The notes below the pieces were generated by a model, which had not been told where the DNA came from, ran no database searches, and worked only from the letters and a program-made list of their open reading frames with translations. The translations under genes were made by a program, and so were the position numbers. Of a DNA stretch of 64,000 nt, positions 42,940 to 51,568 are shown one piece after another. Source of the DNA: Candidatus Babelota bacterium (GTDB lineage: Bacteria > Babelota > Babeliae > Babelales > Vermiphilaceae); NCBI GenBank assembly GCA_029262575.1, contig JAJCZC010000035.1, forward strand, positions 19,541-83,540. Direction: 5' to 3'. Position 1 is the stretch's first letter; every line of letters begins with the position of its first letter.

Positions 42940-43332
42940 ATGAAAAAATTCTCACTTTACAAACTTTGTTTATTAAGCATGATTTTGTGTTATCCAAATA
43001 TAAACCATACATCATGCAACAGTTATGATGATTATTTTTACACCAATTACACCGCCAGGGAGCTACCCCCACAAGGAGATGGGCCATATCAATACTATGA
43101 CGCCCCCTCTGACAATAACTCTGTCGATAATAAAGAATCTCCTCAACCCGAAATTGTTGAAAAATATAAAAATCATCATCCAGCCAATTTTGCAAATCTA
43201 GTGTTACACGTGAAACAACCTAAGAAGTTTCCATTAAATAAGACTGATTAAAACACCTTAAATAAATTTAGCATCGATCCTGCTCACCCAAAATTACCCA
43301 CTCTCGTTATGTCCATCATTCAACGAAAATAA
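42940..43332 (+). pseudogene. Small exported protein, tandem family member 2, nonsense mutant
   Basis: A paralogue of the flanking genes, with a signal peptide and an acidic Tyr-rich middle. In place of GACAAA in member 3 it reads GATTAA, so translation stops at 43251 after 103 residues. The frame after the stop continues intact (NTLNKFSIDPAHPKLP... to QRK, stop at 43332). It is recently inactivated, or the shortened protein lacks the conserved tail. Confidence 0.75.
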
Positions 43333-43357
43333 CCTATTTAATTAAAAGGGAAACCAT

Positions 43358-43741
43358 ATGAAAAAACTTTTACTTTATAAACTTTGCCTATTAAGCATGA
43401 TTTTGTGTTACCCAAATATAAACCATACATGCTACACTGATGGTGATTTTTCTTACCCCGATGACACAGATAAGGAGGATTTCGAACAAGAAGGTGGGCC
43501 ATATACTTTTCAACCCTATGACCCCCCCTCTGACGATAATCAAAGGTCTCCTCAACCCGAAATTGTTGAAAAATATAAAAATCATTATCCAGCCAATTTT
43601 GCAAATTTAGTGTTACACGTAAAACAACCTAAGAAGTTTCGATTAAATAAGACTGACAAAAACACCTTAAATAAATTTAGCATCGATCCTACTCACCCAA
43701 AATTACCCGCTCTCGTTATGTCCATTATTCAACGAAAATAA
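43358..43741 (+). CDS. Small exported protein, tandem family member 3
   Basis: A 127-residue paralogue, with signal peptide (about 1-22), Asp/Glu/Tyr-rich middle (YTDGDFSYPDDTDKEDFEQE) and the complete conserved tail (NKFSIDPTHPKLPALVMSII, then QRK). Nearly identical to member 2 over most of its DNA, so the duplication is recent. Unknown role. Confidence 0.7.
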   Translation: MKKLLLYKLCLLSMILCYPNINHTCYTDGDFSYPDDTDKEDFEQEGGPYTFQPYDPPSDDNQRSPQPEIVEKYKNHYPANFANLVLHVKQPKKFRLNKTDKNTLNKFSIDPTHPKLPALVMSIIQRK

Positions 43742-43785
43742 CCTATTTAATTAAACTGTGAACAGTTTTTAAAAAATGATTGATA

Positions 43786-43851
43786 AGGTTTGACCGCCAG
43801 CTAAACCCTTGAGTCAACTAAGAATCCACAATAAAATGAAGTGGCGGTCAA
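43786..43851. repeat. CGCCAGCTAA short repeat with 10-base inverted ends, copy 3
   Basis: TTGACCGCCA (43790-43799) and TGGCGGTCAA (43842-43851) are perfect inverted repeats enclosing about 42 bases. The left part matches the repeat at 40608, and the general form (GCCA...TGGC) recalls 4630. It may form a hairpin that terminates the tandem family. Confidence 0.45.
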
Positions 43852-43879
43852 TTAAGATACTAAAGCAAGCACTAAATTA

Positions 43880-43977
43880 TTGACATTACGCCAAGCAAAT
43901 GGCCGACCGTACTCTTGATAAAATCGCCAAACAAAGTTTTGAAATTGTGCAATATCTTTTTTTGTTAATTTACTCAT
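43880..43977 (-). pseudogene. Duplicated 5' end of mutY
   Basis: The codons starting at ATG 43977 encode about 30 residues with FQNFVWRFYQEYGRPFAWRN, matching FQNFVWQFYQEYGRPFAWRN of mutY (40535 and downward). The upstream DNA, including the TATACT box and CTTTTGCAGTAG, is also shared to about 44013. Beyond the fragment the reading frame is lost. Confidence 0.75.
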
Positions 43978-43996
43978 GCATATTAGTATACAAGAT

Positions 43997-44683
43997 CTAC
44001 TGCAAAAGACATCCGCCCTCATCTTGGTCAGCTTTCCAAGCCTTAAAATTTATCGCAACACCCAATTCATTTTGAGGGTTTTTTTTAACAACAGCCTCTA
44101 TAAACGACTTGATATCGTTTTTTTCTGCATAACCTTTCACAAGCCTTGGATCCAATTCCTTAAACTTTGGCTCATCGGTTTCAAAAAAAAACGACTTAAA
44201 CATAAATGGTTGATGATCTAAAATCACAACATGGGTGCAACACTCAAGTTTTGGGCGCGATCCCCATAGGCTCAACATAACCTTGGGACCTAAATAAACA
44301 ATATGCAAAGCAACTGCAAGCATTTTTTCCTTCTGATCGATATGCTTGGACTTAGCCTCTGAAAACAAGCTATTAATTGCTTCGCCAACTCTTAATCGTA
44401 TTTTTTCGTATGTTTGGGTGAAATCAGAACTAGTTAAACTTTTTATAAAATTTTCATTAAAATGGCTCCGAACGCTTTTATCACAAGCACAACCTAAAAC
44501 ACATAATGCATGTTTTTTATCTTGCGATATAAACTGGGTATCATAAAAATGACATTCCTCCATTTTGCCATTCAATACAAAAAAAGTGTTCAACTTTTTT
44601 TGATCATCAATAGACTGCTCATCATTTGCAGACAACACATTTGAACAAACGAAGATTAAAGCAAAACAAAATAATCTTTTCAT
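43997..44683 (-). CDS. Exported protein ending in a CaaX box (CLLQ)
   Basis: A 228-residue protein with a signal peptide (about 1-18). The ending G-G-C-L-L-Q is a strong CaaX box. The central region HIVYLGPKVMLSLWGSRPKL...HVVILDHQPF weakly recalls the GDSRAVL...DHKP part of PP2C phosphatases, but the catalytic aspartates are not visible, so at most it is a degenerate relative. Its last codons lie in DNA shared with the mutY upstream region, which there still reads C-L-L-Q-stop. It is probably a secreted host-membrane protein. Confidence 0.7.
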   Translation of the reverse strand: MKRLFCFALIFVCSNVLSANDEQSIDDQKKLNTFFVLNGKMEECHFYDTQFISQDKKHALCVLGCACDKSVRSHFNENFIKSLTSSDFTQTYEKIRLRVGEAINSLFSEAKSKHIDQKEKMLAVALHIVYLGPKVMLSLWGSRPKLECCTHVVILDHQPFMFKSFFFETDEPKFKELDPRLVKGYAEKNDIKSFIEAVVKKNPQNELGVAINFKAWKADQDEGGCLLQ

Positions 44684-44759
44684 TTCAATTCCTCGACATT
44701 TATAGAGCCAATTTTACATACTTAACTAAGGTACACAATCGAAACAAGGGAAATATATA

Positions 44760-45536
44760 ATGTTATATGAAGCATGGATGCACTCTGCATTAATAGTATT
44801 TTTATTCATGAATGTTTTGTTTGTTCTCGCGCTCAAACAGAAAGATAATAGTGTTGCTGATATTGGCTGGGGCATCGGTTTTATCCTCGTAGCGCTTTAT
44901 ACATTGTTCAAAAATGACCTATTTTTAGAACGACAATTATTAATAACCATAATGACCATTACCTGGGGCACACGACTTGCAATTCATATTTATTTGCGCA
45001 ATAAGGGTAAAGGTGAAGACCCACGCTACAAACGCTGGCGCAATATGTGGGGCAAAAACTTTGTATGGAGAAGTTATTTGCAGGTGTTTATATTGCAAGG
45101 CATTATTATGCTTGCAATTGCAACGCCAATTATCATGATCAACACAAGCGATGTTTCCGGATCGATCTTTTTTGACCTGCTCGGATTTGTGATTTGGATG
45201 ATTGGCCTCTTTTTTGAAAGTGTAGCCGATTGGCAACTATATATGTTCCTGCAAGATCCTGCACATAGAGGACAAATTTTAATGAGAGGGTTATGGCGCT
45301 ATTCTCGTCACCCTAACTATTTTGGTGAAGTTATGATTTGGTGGGGAATGTTTATTATTGCAAGCAATGTTCCTGGAGGCTGGTTGAGCATTATAAGCCC
45401 ATTGACCATTTCATATATTCTTTTGTTTGTTTCAGGAATACCACTAGCCGAAAAACAAATTCAAGGACTTACGCGATTTGCTGAATATGAACGGAAAACA
45501 AGTATCTTTATACCTTGGTTTATCCAAAAGGGATAG
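44760..45536 (+). CDS. DUF1295 family membrane protein (steroid 5-alpha reductase-like)
   Basis: A 258-residue membrane protein with six or so helices. DUF1295 signatures are ADIGWGIGFI, RLAIHIYLRNKGKGEDPRYKRWR, and the C-terminal LMRGLWRYSRHPNYFGEVMIWWG. Relatives resemble steroid reductases and isoprenylcysteine methyltransferases. Substrate unknown. It ends 3 bases before ldh and is probably cotranscribed. Confidence 0.88.
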   Translation: MLYEAWMHSALIVFLFMNVLFVLALKQKDNSVADIGWGIGFILVALYTLFKNDLFLERQLLITIMTITWGTRLAIHIYLRNKGKGEDPRYKRWRNMWGKNFVWRSYLQVFILQGIIMLAIATPIIMINTSDVSGSIFFDLLGFVIWMIGLFFESVADWQLYMFLQDPAHRGQILMRGLWRYSRHPNYFGEVMIWWGMFIIASNVPGGWLSIISPLTISYILLFVSGIPLAEKQIQGLTRFAEYERKTSIFIPWFIQKG

Positions 45537-45539
45537 GTT

Positions 45540-46442
45540 ATGCCAACAAAAATAGCTATTATTGGAACTGGAGCAGTAGGCGCAACCACAGCTTATGCAT
45601 GTTTGATACGCAATATTACCGCTGAAATAATATTGGTAGATGTTGATCAGATTGATTGCCGGGGTGAAGTTTTGGATCTTTCGGATGCACTATCTTTTAG
45701 CCCAACATCAAAAGTTGTACAAACTGATCTCAAACAAGCTGGAAATGCTGATATTATAATCATCACGGCAGGTAAAGCACAAAAAGAAGGGCAAACACGA
45801 GCTGAACTATTGGCAACTAACCAACAGATTATAAAACAAGTTATAGAAGGCCTAAAGCCGATCAATGAAAATGCTATACTCATTATAGTCACTAATCCAG
45901 TTGATACGTTAACATGGTATGCTCAGCAAATTACAAATTTACCCAAAAACCAAATCTTTGGCTCCGGCACCTTACTCGACTCACAAAGACTGCGCAACTT
46001 CATTTCAAAAGAGATCAATATTGCCGAACAATCGATACATGCCTATATTTTAGGCGAACATGGCGATAGCCAATTTGCAGCATTTTCAGCCGGACGCATT
46101 GGCGGCATGCCGTTATCCCATTTCCTTAAACAACACGAACTGAACACATTGGCCAAAAAAGCTCAAGAAAAAGCATATGAGATCATATCATGCAAAGGCT
46201 GCACCTGTTATGGCGTCGCCTCATGTTTGGCCGCCACATGTGAGAATATTATCTTTGACCAAAAACGCATAATGCCAGTATCAACCTATGTTAAACGCTA
46301 CAATGTGTGCATGAGTATGCCATCTGCTATTGGCGCCAAAGGCGTAGAACGCACCATAATTCCGCCATTAAGTCCACACGAAGAAGACTTATTGCACAAG
46401 TCGGTCAATAAATTGAAAAAAATGAAGGAAGATTTGGTCTAA
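45540..46442 (+). CDS. ldh: L-lactate dehydrogenase
   Basis: A 300-residue member of the LDH/MDH family. It has the NAD fold GTGAVGATTAYA, the loop TAGKAQKEGQTR with Q at the position that favours lactate dehydrogenase (R in malate dehydrogenase), VTNPVDTLTW, GSGTLLDSQRLR and the active site GEHGDSQ. It interconverts pyruvate and lactate to recycle NAD+. It suggests residual fermentation in a reduced metabolism. Confidence 0.88.
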   Translation: MPTKIAIIGTGAVGATTAYACLIRNITAEIILVDVDQIDCRGEVLDLSDALSFSPTSKVVQTDLKQAGNADIIIITAGKAQKEGQTRAELLATNQQIIKQVIEGLKPINENAILIIVTNPVDTLTWYAQQITNLPKNQIFGSGTLLDSQRLRNFISKEINIAEQSIHAYILGEHGDSQFAAFSAGRIGGMPLSHFLKQHELNTLAKKAQEKAYEIISCKGCTCYGVASCLAATCENIIFDQKRIMPVSTYVKRYNVCMSMPSAIGAKGVERTIIPPLSPHEEDLLHKSVNKLKKMKEDLV

Positions 46443-46608
46443 ATCAATCCAATCCTGCCTAAAATCCTACCTTTTTATCAAAAAAAATCCAAGCATCAAT
46501 CTATTACCATAATTTTTTCAATCAAAAAACCCTTTATCTAAAGCATTTTTTTTATCCCGACCATTTTTTTTATTTTTTTTATAAATAATTATTGCAAATA
46601 GAAAATCT

Positions 46609-46614
46609 ATAATG
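46609..46614 (+). promoter_or_regulatory. Consensus -10 box with poly-T upstream tract
   Basis: TATAAT about 90 bases before the Cys-rich protein gene, preceded by long T and A runs (46543-46590) that could act as an UP-like element. No -35 consensus is seen at proper spacing. Confidence 0.4.
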
Positions 46615-46703
46615 CTATTATGGTGATAGTAGTAGGAAAAGCTACTCAAGATCTTGCGGTAGATAGTATTTTTTTAACCTTCATAAACCAAAAGGAATTT
46701 TTT

Positions 46704-47060
46704 ATGAAGAAATTATTAACAGTAGCATTATTGGCTGCTTCTTTTGTCGGCATGGCTGACGCTCGTCGCTGTGGTCGTGTTTGCAAAACTGAATGTGCGC
46801 CAGTATGTGAAGTTAAAGCGGACTGTATCGCTCCAGCTCGTATTTGCGACGTAACTTACAGCTGTGATAAATCAGAAGAAGATAAACCAGAGCTTTGTTC
46901 GGTAATCCCTCAAACTCGTAACATTAATAAGCATGTTCACAGAACTGAGCATGTTTCATATTCTTGTCGTCCATTGACTGGTTGTGAGCAGCCTCCATCT
47001 GCTGAGCAACTTGAAGCATGGCGCGCAAGCGGCAAAATTAGCCAAACTTGTGGCGGATAA
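46704..47060 (+). CDS. Exported Cys-rich protein, probably highly expressed
   Basis: A 118-residue protein started at MKKLLTV after AAAGGAATT; the longer reading is less likely. It has a signal peptide to about residue 20. Twelve or so cysteines occur in CGRVCKTECAPVCEVKADC...CDVTYSCDK...YSCRPLTGCEQ...TCGG. Codons such as CGT, CTG/GTT and GCT differ from neighbours and look optimised. It has a strong -10 box and a UUCG-loop terminator. A disulfide-rich surface protein is likely; no family recognised. Confidence 0.75.
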   Translation: MKKLLTVALLAASFVGMADARRCGRVCKTECAPVCEVKADCIAPARICDVTYSCDKSEEDKPELCSVIPQTRNINKHVHRTEHVSYSCRPLTGCEQPPSAEQLEAWRASGKISQTCGG

Positions 47061-47094
47061 TTGCTGAACTTGTAAGTTAAACAACAAGTTAGAA

Positions 47095-47129
47095 GGGGCA
47101 ATCAACTTCGGTTGATCGCCCCTTTTTTT
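47095..47129 (+). terminator. Strong terminator with TTCG tetraloop
   Basis: GGGGCAATCAAC and GTTGATCGCCCC form a 12-pair stem with one mismatch around TTCG, followed by seven T's. Confidence 0.9.
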
Positions 47130-47609
47130 ATTATTTATTTTTTTTATGCATCCTTTTAGTTTTTTTATTTTCATATCAATTGTGTCCTCAAGGGGATTTT
47201 TGCCAACCCCCTTAAGAATCCCAGGCACCAAGGCTGCGCCTTTGGAATCCCTTCGTCGCGTATAAAATCGGCTTACACTTGCTTTTGTGTTGTTGTATAA
47301 AATGCGGCAACGAAGCAAGTTTTTAGACAGCAGGATCACTCAGCCACGGTAAGTAACCGGCAAATTCGGAACGTAAAGATTTAATTAATGTTTGGCCGGT
47401 AGTTTGTCCTCGGGTATTTTTCGAAAAGCGAAGCTGAAGAAATAATGGCCCGAATACAAACGGGAGAGCGATCCAACAGGATGTTGGCGCCATTTTGGTC
47501 CAGGGGTTTTGGGCGAGCAAAACCCTTGGAAAGTCGGCAAAATATGAAATATAAAAAAAACTATAGCACGTGCAAAACGTTAAAAATTGGCCGTCTGCCT
47601 AAGACGAAC
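47130..47609. other. GC-richer intergenic region, nothing identified
   Basis: 480 bases that are clearly richer in G and C than their surroundings, especially 47330-47540. Short reading frames exist on both strands (for example minus 47323-47520, with a TTG start and no ribosome site), but none looks real. No tRNA, RNase P, tmRNA or 6S pattern was found by eye. It could be a structured RNA or the leftover of an insertion. Confidence 0.4.
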
Positions 47610-50288
47610 CTAAATTCTCCCAACTCTAAGAACACACATTTTATCAGGCAACAAATACTTGCTCGCAGCATTTTTAACTTCATCTAATGTGACATTGACC
47701 ATGTTTTTAGCTCGATGATCAAAGTAATCAGCATCAAAACCGTATTTGTCTAAGAATAAGAATGCTTGTGCAATGTTTGCATTAGAATCAAAGAAACTCA
47801 CCAATCCATTTGCAAGTGCATTTTTGGCTTCAGCGAGTTCACGTTCAGTTAATGTTTCTGCCACAGTTGCCATCATATCTTTAATTGCTTTCTCAGATTC
47901 TTTTGCACGATCAGTGGAAACCAATGTCCGCACAACTACCATGCCAGGTTGCACGCCAGCCTGCGCAACGGTAGAGCCATTTATGGTATAAAAAAGGCCG
48001 CTTTGCTCGCGCAATTGGAACAAGCGTGAATGCAATGAACCGCCAAATATTTGATCGAAAATGAGCAATTTATCATAATCATCATCTTTGCGATCAATCG
48101 ATTTTTTTGCCAACATTAACGTGACTTGATCTCGATGCATTGGATAATTTTTTTCAAGAGAACAAATATCTTGCACCTTCGGAAAATCAACATCATCAAT
48201 CTTTGGGCCATCCCAAGAGCCTAATGTTTTTTCAACTTCAGATTTGAGGTCATAACCGGCAATATCACCAACGATGGCACATTTTGCACTATCGGGTGAA
48301 ATAAAACTGTTATAAAAACCAACCAAATCATCTCGCGTAATTGAGTTTATCGATTCAATGGTGCCCATACTATTCTTGCTAAATGGATGATCTTTATAGA
48401 TCATTTCACTCATAAGTTGGCTTGCAAAAGAGTTTGGATTATCCCAATATCGTTTGAGATCTGTAAGCAATTGCGTGCGGACTTTTTCGACTGCATCTTT
48501 ATCAAATGTTGCATTGGTGAGGATTTCAGCTAACAACTCGAGGCCTTTTGCAAAATCTTCTTTGAGCATCACCATCGAAACGCCACCTGGATAAATTGAA
48601 ATTTCCATGCCACGTGATTCAATTTCATGAGCAAGTTCATGAGCACTATAATTTTTAGTTCCTTCGCTCATCATACGAGCAACAAAAGTAAACAAGCCTT
48701 GCTTATCTTGAGGATCGTGCCACTGTTTTGCCTTAAGCTCTAATGCCAAATTGATTTTTGGCGTTTGATCATTTTCATACCAAAAAACTTTTGTGCCATT
48801 TGATAATTCTGCAGTTTGTGCTTTTGGGAAATCAAACTCATTCATTTGAGCAATCTTAATAGTTTGCGCATATTTAGGCGGCTCAACTTGCGTTTCACGT
48901 TGCCGTGCTGAAAGAATCTTTGTATCCTGCTCATCAGATGCTTCTTGCAACTTAAGCCATTGTTTTTTATCACCTTCGGGTAATGACAAAACAAGACCTT
49001 GATGCATAATAGAAGGACGGAAATAGTCTGCCAAGAAATCTTGAATATCTTTTTCCATTTTATCTTTTGGTACATCTAAATAGGTATATGCATAACCCGG
49101 ATCATCACATGCAAGCGAATACTTGCCAATCACATATGCTTGTTGTTCATTTTTTTCGAGCAAGCTATATTCACTCATTTTTGCTTGCTTAAGCGCAGTT
49201 TGCAATTCGCTATCGCCAAATCCATGCTCAACGATATCATTGATTTCATCAAAAATAATACGCTCAATATGGCCAACATCTTGTTCAGATTTTGGTGCAA
49301 ATATAATCAAGAAGAGTCCATGATCAAAAAGATCTAAGCAACTTGCTTGAATTAAAGTTACAATCTGTTTTTCATCAACCAATTTTTTATACAATCGAGC
49401 GCTTTTGCCACCAGCCAACATATTCGAAATTACATCGGTTAAATGTGCAATTTTCTCTTTTGCACCTGGAACCACAAACGCCATAACCCCAACAGGTTGC
49501 TGCACATCACGATAAATTGAAACTGTTTTAGAGGCAATATCTGGATTGTGATAAAATTCTTCTTTTTTATAATCAAAGTTTGCAGGAATATCACCAAAAT
49601 GCTCTTCGGCTAATTTGAATACTTCTTGAGTGTCAACATCACCCACAACAATCAAAGTTGCATTGTTTGGCAGATAATGTTTTTTATAAAAACGCTCTAA
49701 ATCTTCACCTTTTACCGACCATAGATCCTGTTTATAACCGATCAATGGATAATGATAAGGGTGATCTGGGAAAATAGTTGTTAATAAATCATAAATCACC
49801 GTACGAACGTGATTATCTTTGAGCATTTTGAGTTCTTGAATAACTGCTTTCATTTCAGAATTTAAATGCTCATCTTTGAACGATGTGTTAACCATGCAAT
49901 CTGCCATGATAGGCAAAACTTGTCGCCAATTATGTGATGGCATATTAAACAAGTAACCAGTGTAATCATACGAAGTAAAGGCATTACAATTACCTGAAAG
50001 CATATGCGCTATAACTTTGATGTCCGATTCAGAGAGCATCTCTTTGGTGCCCTTGAACATCATATGTTCAATCAGATGCGCAATGCCTTTTTCGCCATCT
50101 TTTTCATCTTTTGAGCCAGCTTTATACCAAAGATGCATCGATACTTTCGGCACCGTGTGATTTGGACGAACTAAAACAGTCAAGCCATTTTTGAGAACTT
50201 TTTTTTCGATATGCATAGCGGGTGAACTTTCCTGGGTGAATCCCAACATTGATTGTGATAAACAACCGATTAATAATAATTTTTTCAT
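47610..50288 (-). CDS. M16 family zinc metallopeptidase, exported
   Basis: An 892-residue pitrilysin-type peptidase with a signal peptide (about 1-19). The inverted zinc motif HLIEH is at 71-75, and the third ligand is probably in SEMKAVIQE further on. A second M16 domain (about 470-880) has no HxxEH, as expected for the inactive half of a single-chain enzyme. It degrades peptides, probably in the periplasm or outside. A paralogue without a signal peptide is at 56411. It has a good ribosome site and an odd mini-frame upstream. Confidence 0.9.
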   Translation of the reverse strand: MKKLLLIGCLSQSMLGFTQESSPAMHIEKKVLKNGLTVLVRPNHTVPKVSMHLWYKAGSKDEKDGEKGIAHLIEHMMFKGTKEMLSESDIKVIAHMLSGNCNAFTSYDYTGYLFNMPSHNWRQVLPIMADCMVNTSFKDEHLNSEMKAVIQELKMLKDNHVRTVIYDLLTTIFPDHPYHYPLIGYKQDLWSVKGEDLERFYKKHYLPNNATLIVVGDVDTQEVFKLAEEHFGDIPANFDYKKEEFYHNPDIASKTVSIYRDVQQPVGVMAFVVPGAKEKIAHLTDVISNMLAGGKSARLYKKLVDEKQIVTLIQASCLDLFDHGLFLIIFAPKSEQDVGHIERIIFDEINDIVEHGFGDSELQTALKQAKMSEYSLLEKNEQQAYVIGKYSLACDDPGYAYTYLDVPKDKMEKDIQDFLADYFRPSIMHQGLVLSLPEGDKKQWLKLQEASDEQDTKILSARQRETQVEPPKYAQTIKIAQMNEFDFPKAQTAELSNGTKVFWYENDQTPKINLALELKAKQWHDPQDKQGLFTFVARMMSEGTKNYSAHELAHEIESRGMEISIYPGGVSMVMLKEDFAKGLELLAEILTNATFDKDAVEKVRTQLLTDLKRYWDNPNSFASQLMSEMIYKDHPFSKNSMGTIESINSITRDDLVGFYNSFISPDSAKCAIVGDIAGYDLKSEVEKTLGSWDGPKIDDVDFPKVQDICSLEKNYPMHRDQVTLMLAKKSIDRKDDDYDKLLIFDQIFGGSLHSRLFQLREQSGLFYTINGSTVAQAGVQPGMVVVRTLVSTDRAKESEKAIKDMMATVAETLTERELAEAKNALANGLVSFFDSNANIAQAFLFLDKYGFDADYFDHRAKNMVNVTLDEVKNAASKYLLPDKMCVLRVGRI

Positions 50289-50297
50289 TAAAACTCC

Positions 50298-50324
50298 TTA
50301 ATCGATTAATAATAATTTTTTCAT
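50298..50324 (-). other. Duplicated start: eight-codon mini reading frame
   Basis: ATGAAAAAATTATTATTAAT is present twice: at the real start of the M16 gene (50288) and 36 bases upstream, where it is followed by GAT and TAA. Each copy has its own ribosome binding site (GGAG and GAGGG). It is a short duplication that may act as a leader peptide. Confidence 0.5.
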
Positions 50325-50392
50325 TAGACCCTCTTTATAAAAAGTAGTATAAATGAAAACCAAGTTTTTCACCAACACAAAAAGGTACCCTC

Positions 50393-50947
50393 ATGCAAAA
50401 AGTCGCAGTATTATTTTCAATTATGTGCACCATATTTATTCATGCACAATGGGAATCAATTTATAATCCAAAGCGCGCTGCCTACACGAATGAATGCTGG
50501 CACAAAAAGCCTAATCCATCAAAATCAATCTGCGTTTTTTGCAATGAACTTGCACAAAACGCAGACGAAACAAATTTTATTTTAAAGCGCTTCAAGCATG
50601 TTTATGTTTGCTTAAATCTATTTCCATACCGGCATGGGCATATGTTGGTGCTCCCAATTGAACATGTTGCTAATTTAGATGATCTATCGACCGAAGCTCG
50701 TGCAGAATTGATGGAAGCAACTTCAATGGCAGTCGCTGCACTAAAAAAAACATTCAACACGCATGGCGCCAATGTTGGCATCAACATCGGCAAGGCTGCC
50801 GGCGCTAGCAAACCTGATCATCTGCATATACAAATTGTGCCACGCTGGCATGATGACACAAATTGGATACATATCATTGGCCAAACTGGGGTGATTACGC
50901 AGGACATGCAGGAAGTTTATGAGAAGTTGAAAACTGAATTTGAATAG
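50393..50947 (+). CDS. Exported HIT-family nucleotide hydrolase/transferase-like protein
   Basis: A 184-residue protein with a signal peptide (about 1-17). The HIT fold is intact: ICVFCNELAQN (zinc-like CxxC partial), FPYRHGHMLVLPIEHV, GANVGINIGKAAGASKPDHLHIQIVPRW, which carries the H-x-H-x-x histidine triad. HIT proteins hydrolyse or transfer nucleotide monophosphates. They are normally cytosolic, so export suggests action on host nucleotides. A paralogue is at 53131. Confidence 0.85.
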   Translation: MQKVAVLFSIMCTIFIHAQWESIYNPKRAAYTNECWHKKPNPSKSICVFCNELAQNADETNFILKRFKHVYVCLNLFPYRHGHMLVLPIEHVANLDDLSTEARAELMEATSMAVAALKKTFNTHGANVGINIGKAAGASKPDHLHIQIVPRWHDDTNWIHIIGQTGVITQDMQEVYEKLKTEFE

Positions 50948-50960
50948 TTGAGTGCCACTA

Positions 50961-51021
50961 ATCTATTAATGATTCCAAAACGACGATCTATCAATCTTTT
51001 AATGATTCCAAAAACAACAAT
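50961..51021. repeat. Tandem duplication of the 3' end of the next gene
   Basis: About 33 bases around CTATTAATGATTCCAAAACGAC are repeated as TTTTAATGATTCCAAAAACAAC. The second unit contains the stop of the 50991 gene and the first lies just beyond it. Confidence 0.5.
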
Positions 51022-51455
51022 CTATCAAGCTTTTGTTGCGTTTTTCTTAGTTGCTGTTTTGTTTGAAAATCTTCGTAAAAATCATTTAAAAATTTCGCCG
51101 CGCTAACCTTGACCTCCTCCACAAGCTTCCGAGCTTGTTCAGGGAGAGCATCACATTGGTAATCCATAGTTGCCAATTTTGCATATAAAAGCATAGGGGC
51201 AAGCGATTGTCCTTCCGTTTGACAGCGATCTTTAAGATACTCTGCTAATTTAAGCATTGCAGTAGGCTTGCCCTTTTGAGCCTCTTCATATAATGCAGGT
51301 GCCATTTGAGCTCCCCAACTATTCAGCTTCTTATCAGCATATTCAGTATCGACCTCTTTAAAAAATTTCGCAGGTGTCATTTTATCTTTATTGGAAGCAG
51401 CTTGAGATGTATAAAATGGGGCCAACACTAAAATAAATAAAAGCAATTTTTTCAT
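50991..51455 (-). CDS. Small exported helical protein
   Basis: A 154-residue protein with a signal peptide (about 1-19). It is all helical, with ALYEEAQKGKPTAMLKLAEYLKDRC possibly a single Sel1/TPR-like pair, and a terminal coil KQQLRKTQQKLDRLLFLESLKD. Not recognised. The ribosome binding site is weak (AAGGCTTC). Confidence 0.6.
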   Translation of the reverse strand: MKKLLLFILVLAPFYTSQAASNKDKMTPAKFFKEVDTEYADKKLNSWGAQMAPALYEEAQKGKPTAMLKLAEYLKDRCQTEGQSLAPMLLYAKLATMDYQCDALPEQARKLVEEVKVSAAKFLNDFYEDFQTKQQLRKTQQKLDRLLFLESLKD

Positions 51456-51568
51456 AGAAGAAGCCTTTAATCAAAGAGTTTATATATAGGATTAAATAAA
51501 ACTTACTCAAGCTTAGTTATTTATATTTTTTTGTCAAATGGATAAAAAACGATTAAACTCTGTCAAAG

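Noticed and set aside
47323..47520. 65-codon minus-strand frame in the GC-rich block
   Set aside because: Begins at TTG without a ribosome binding site and has no recognisable similarity.
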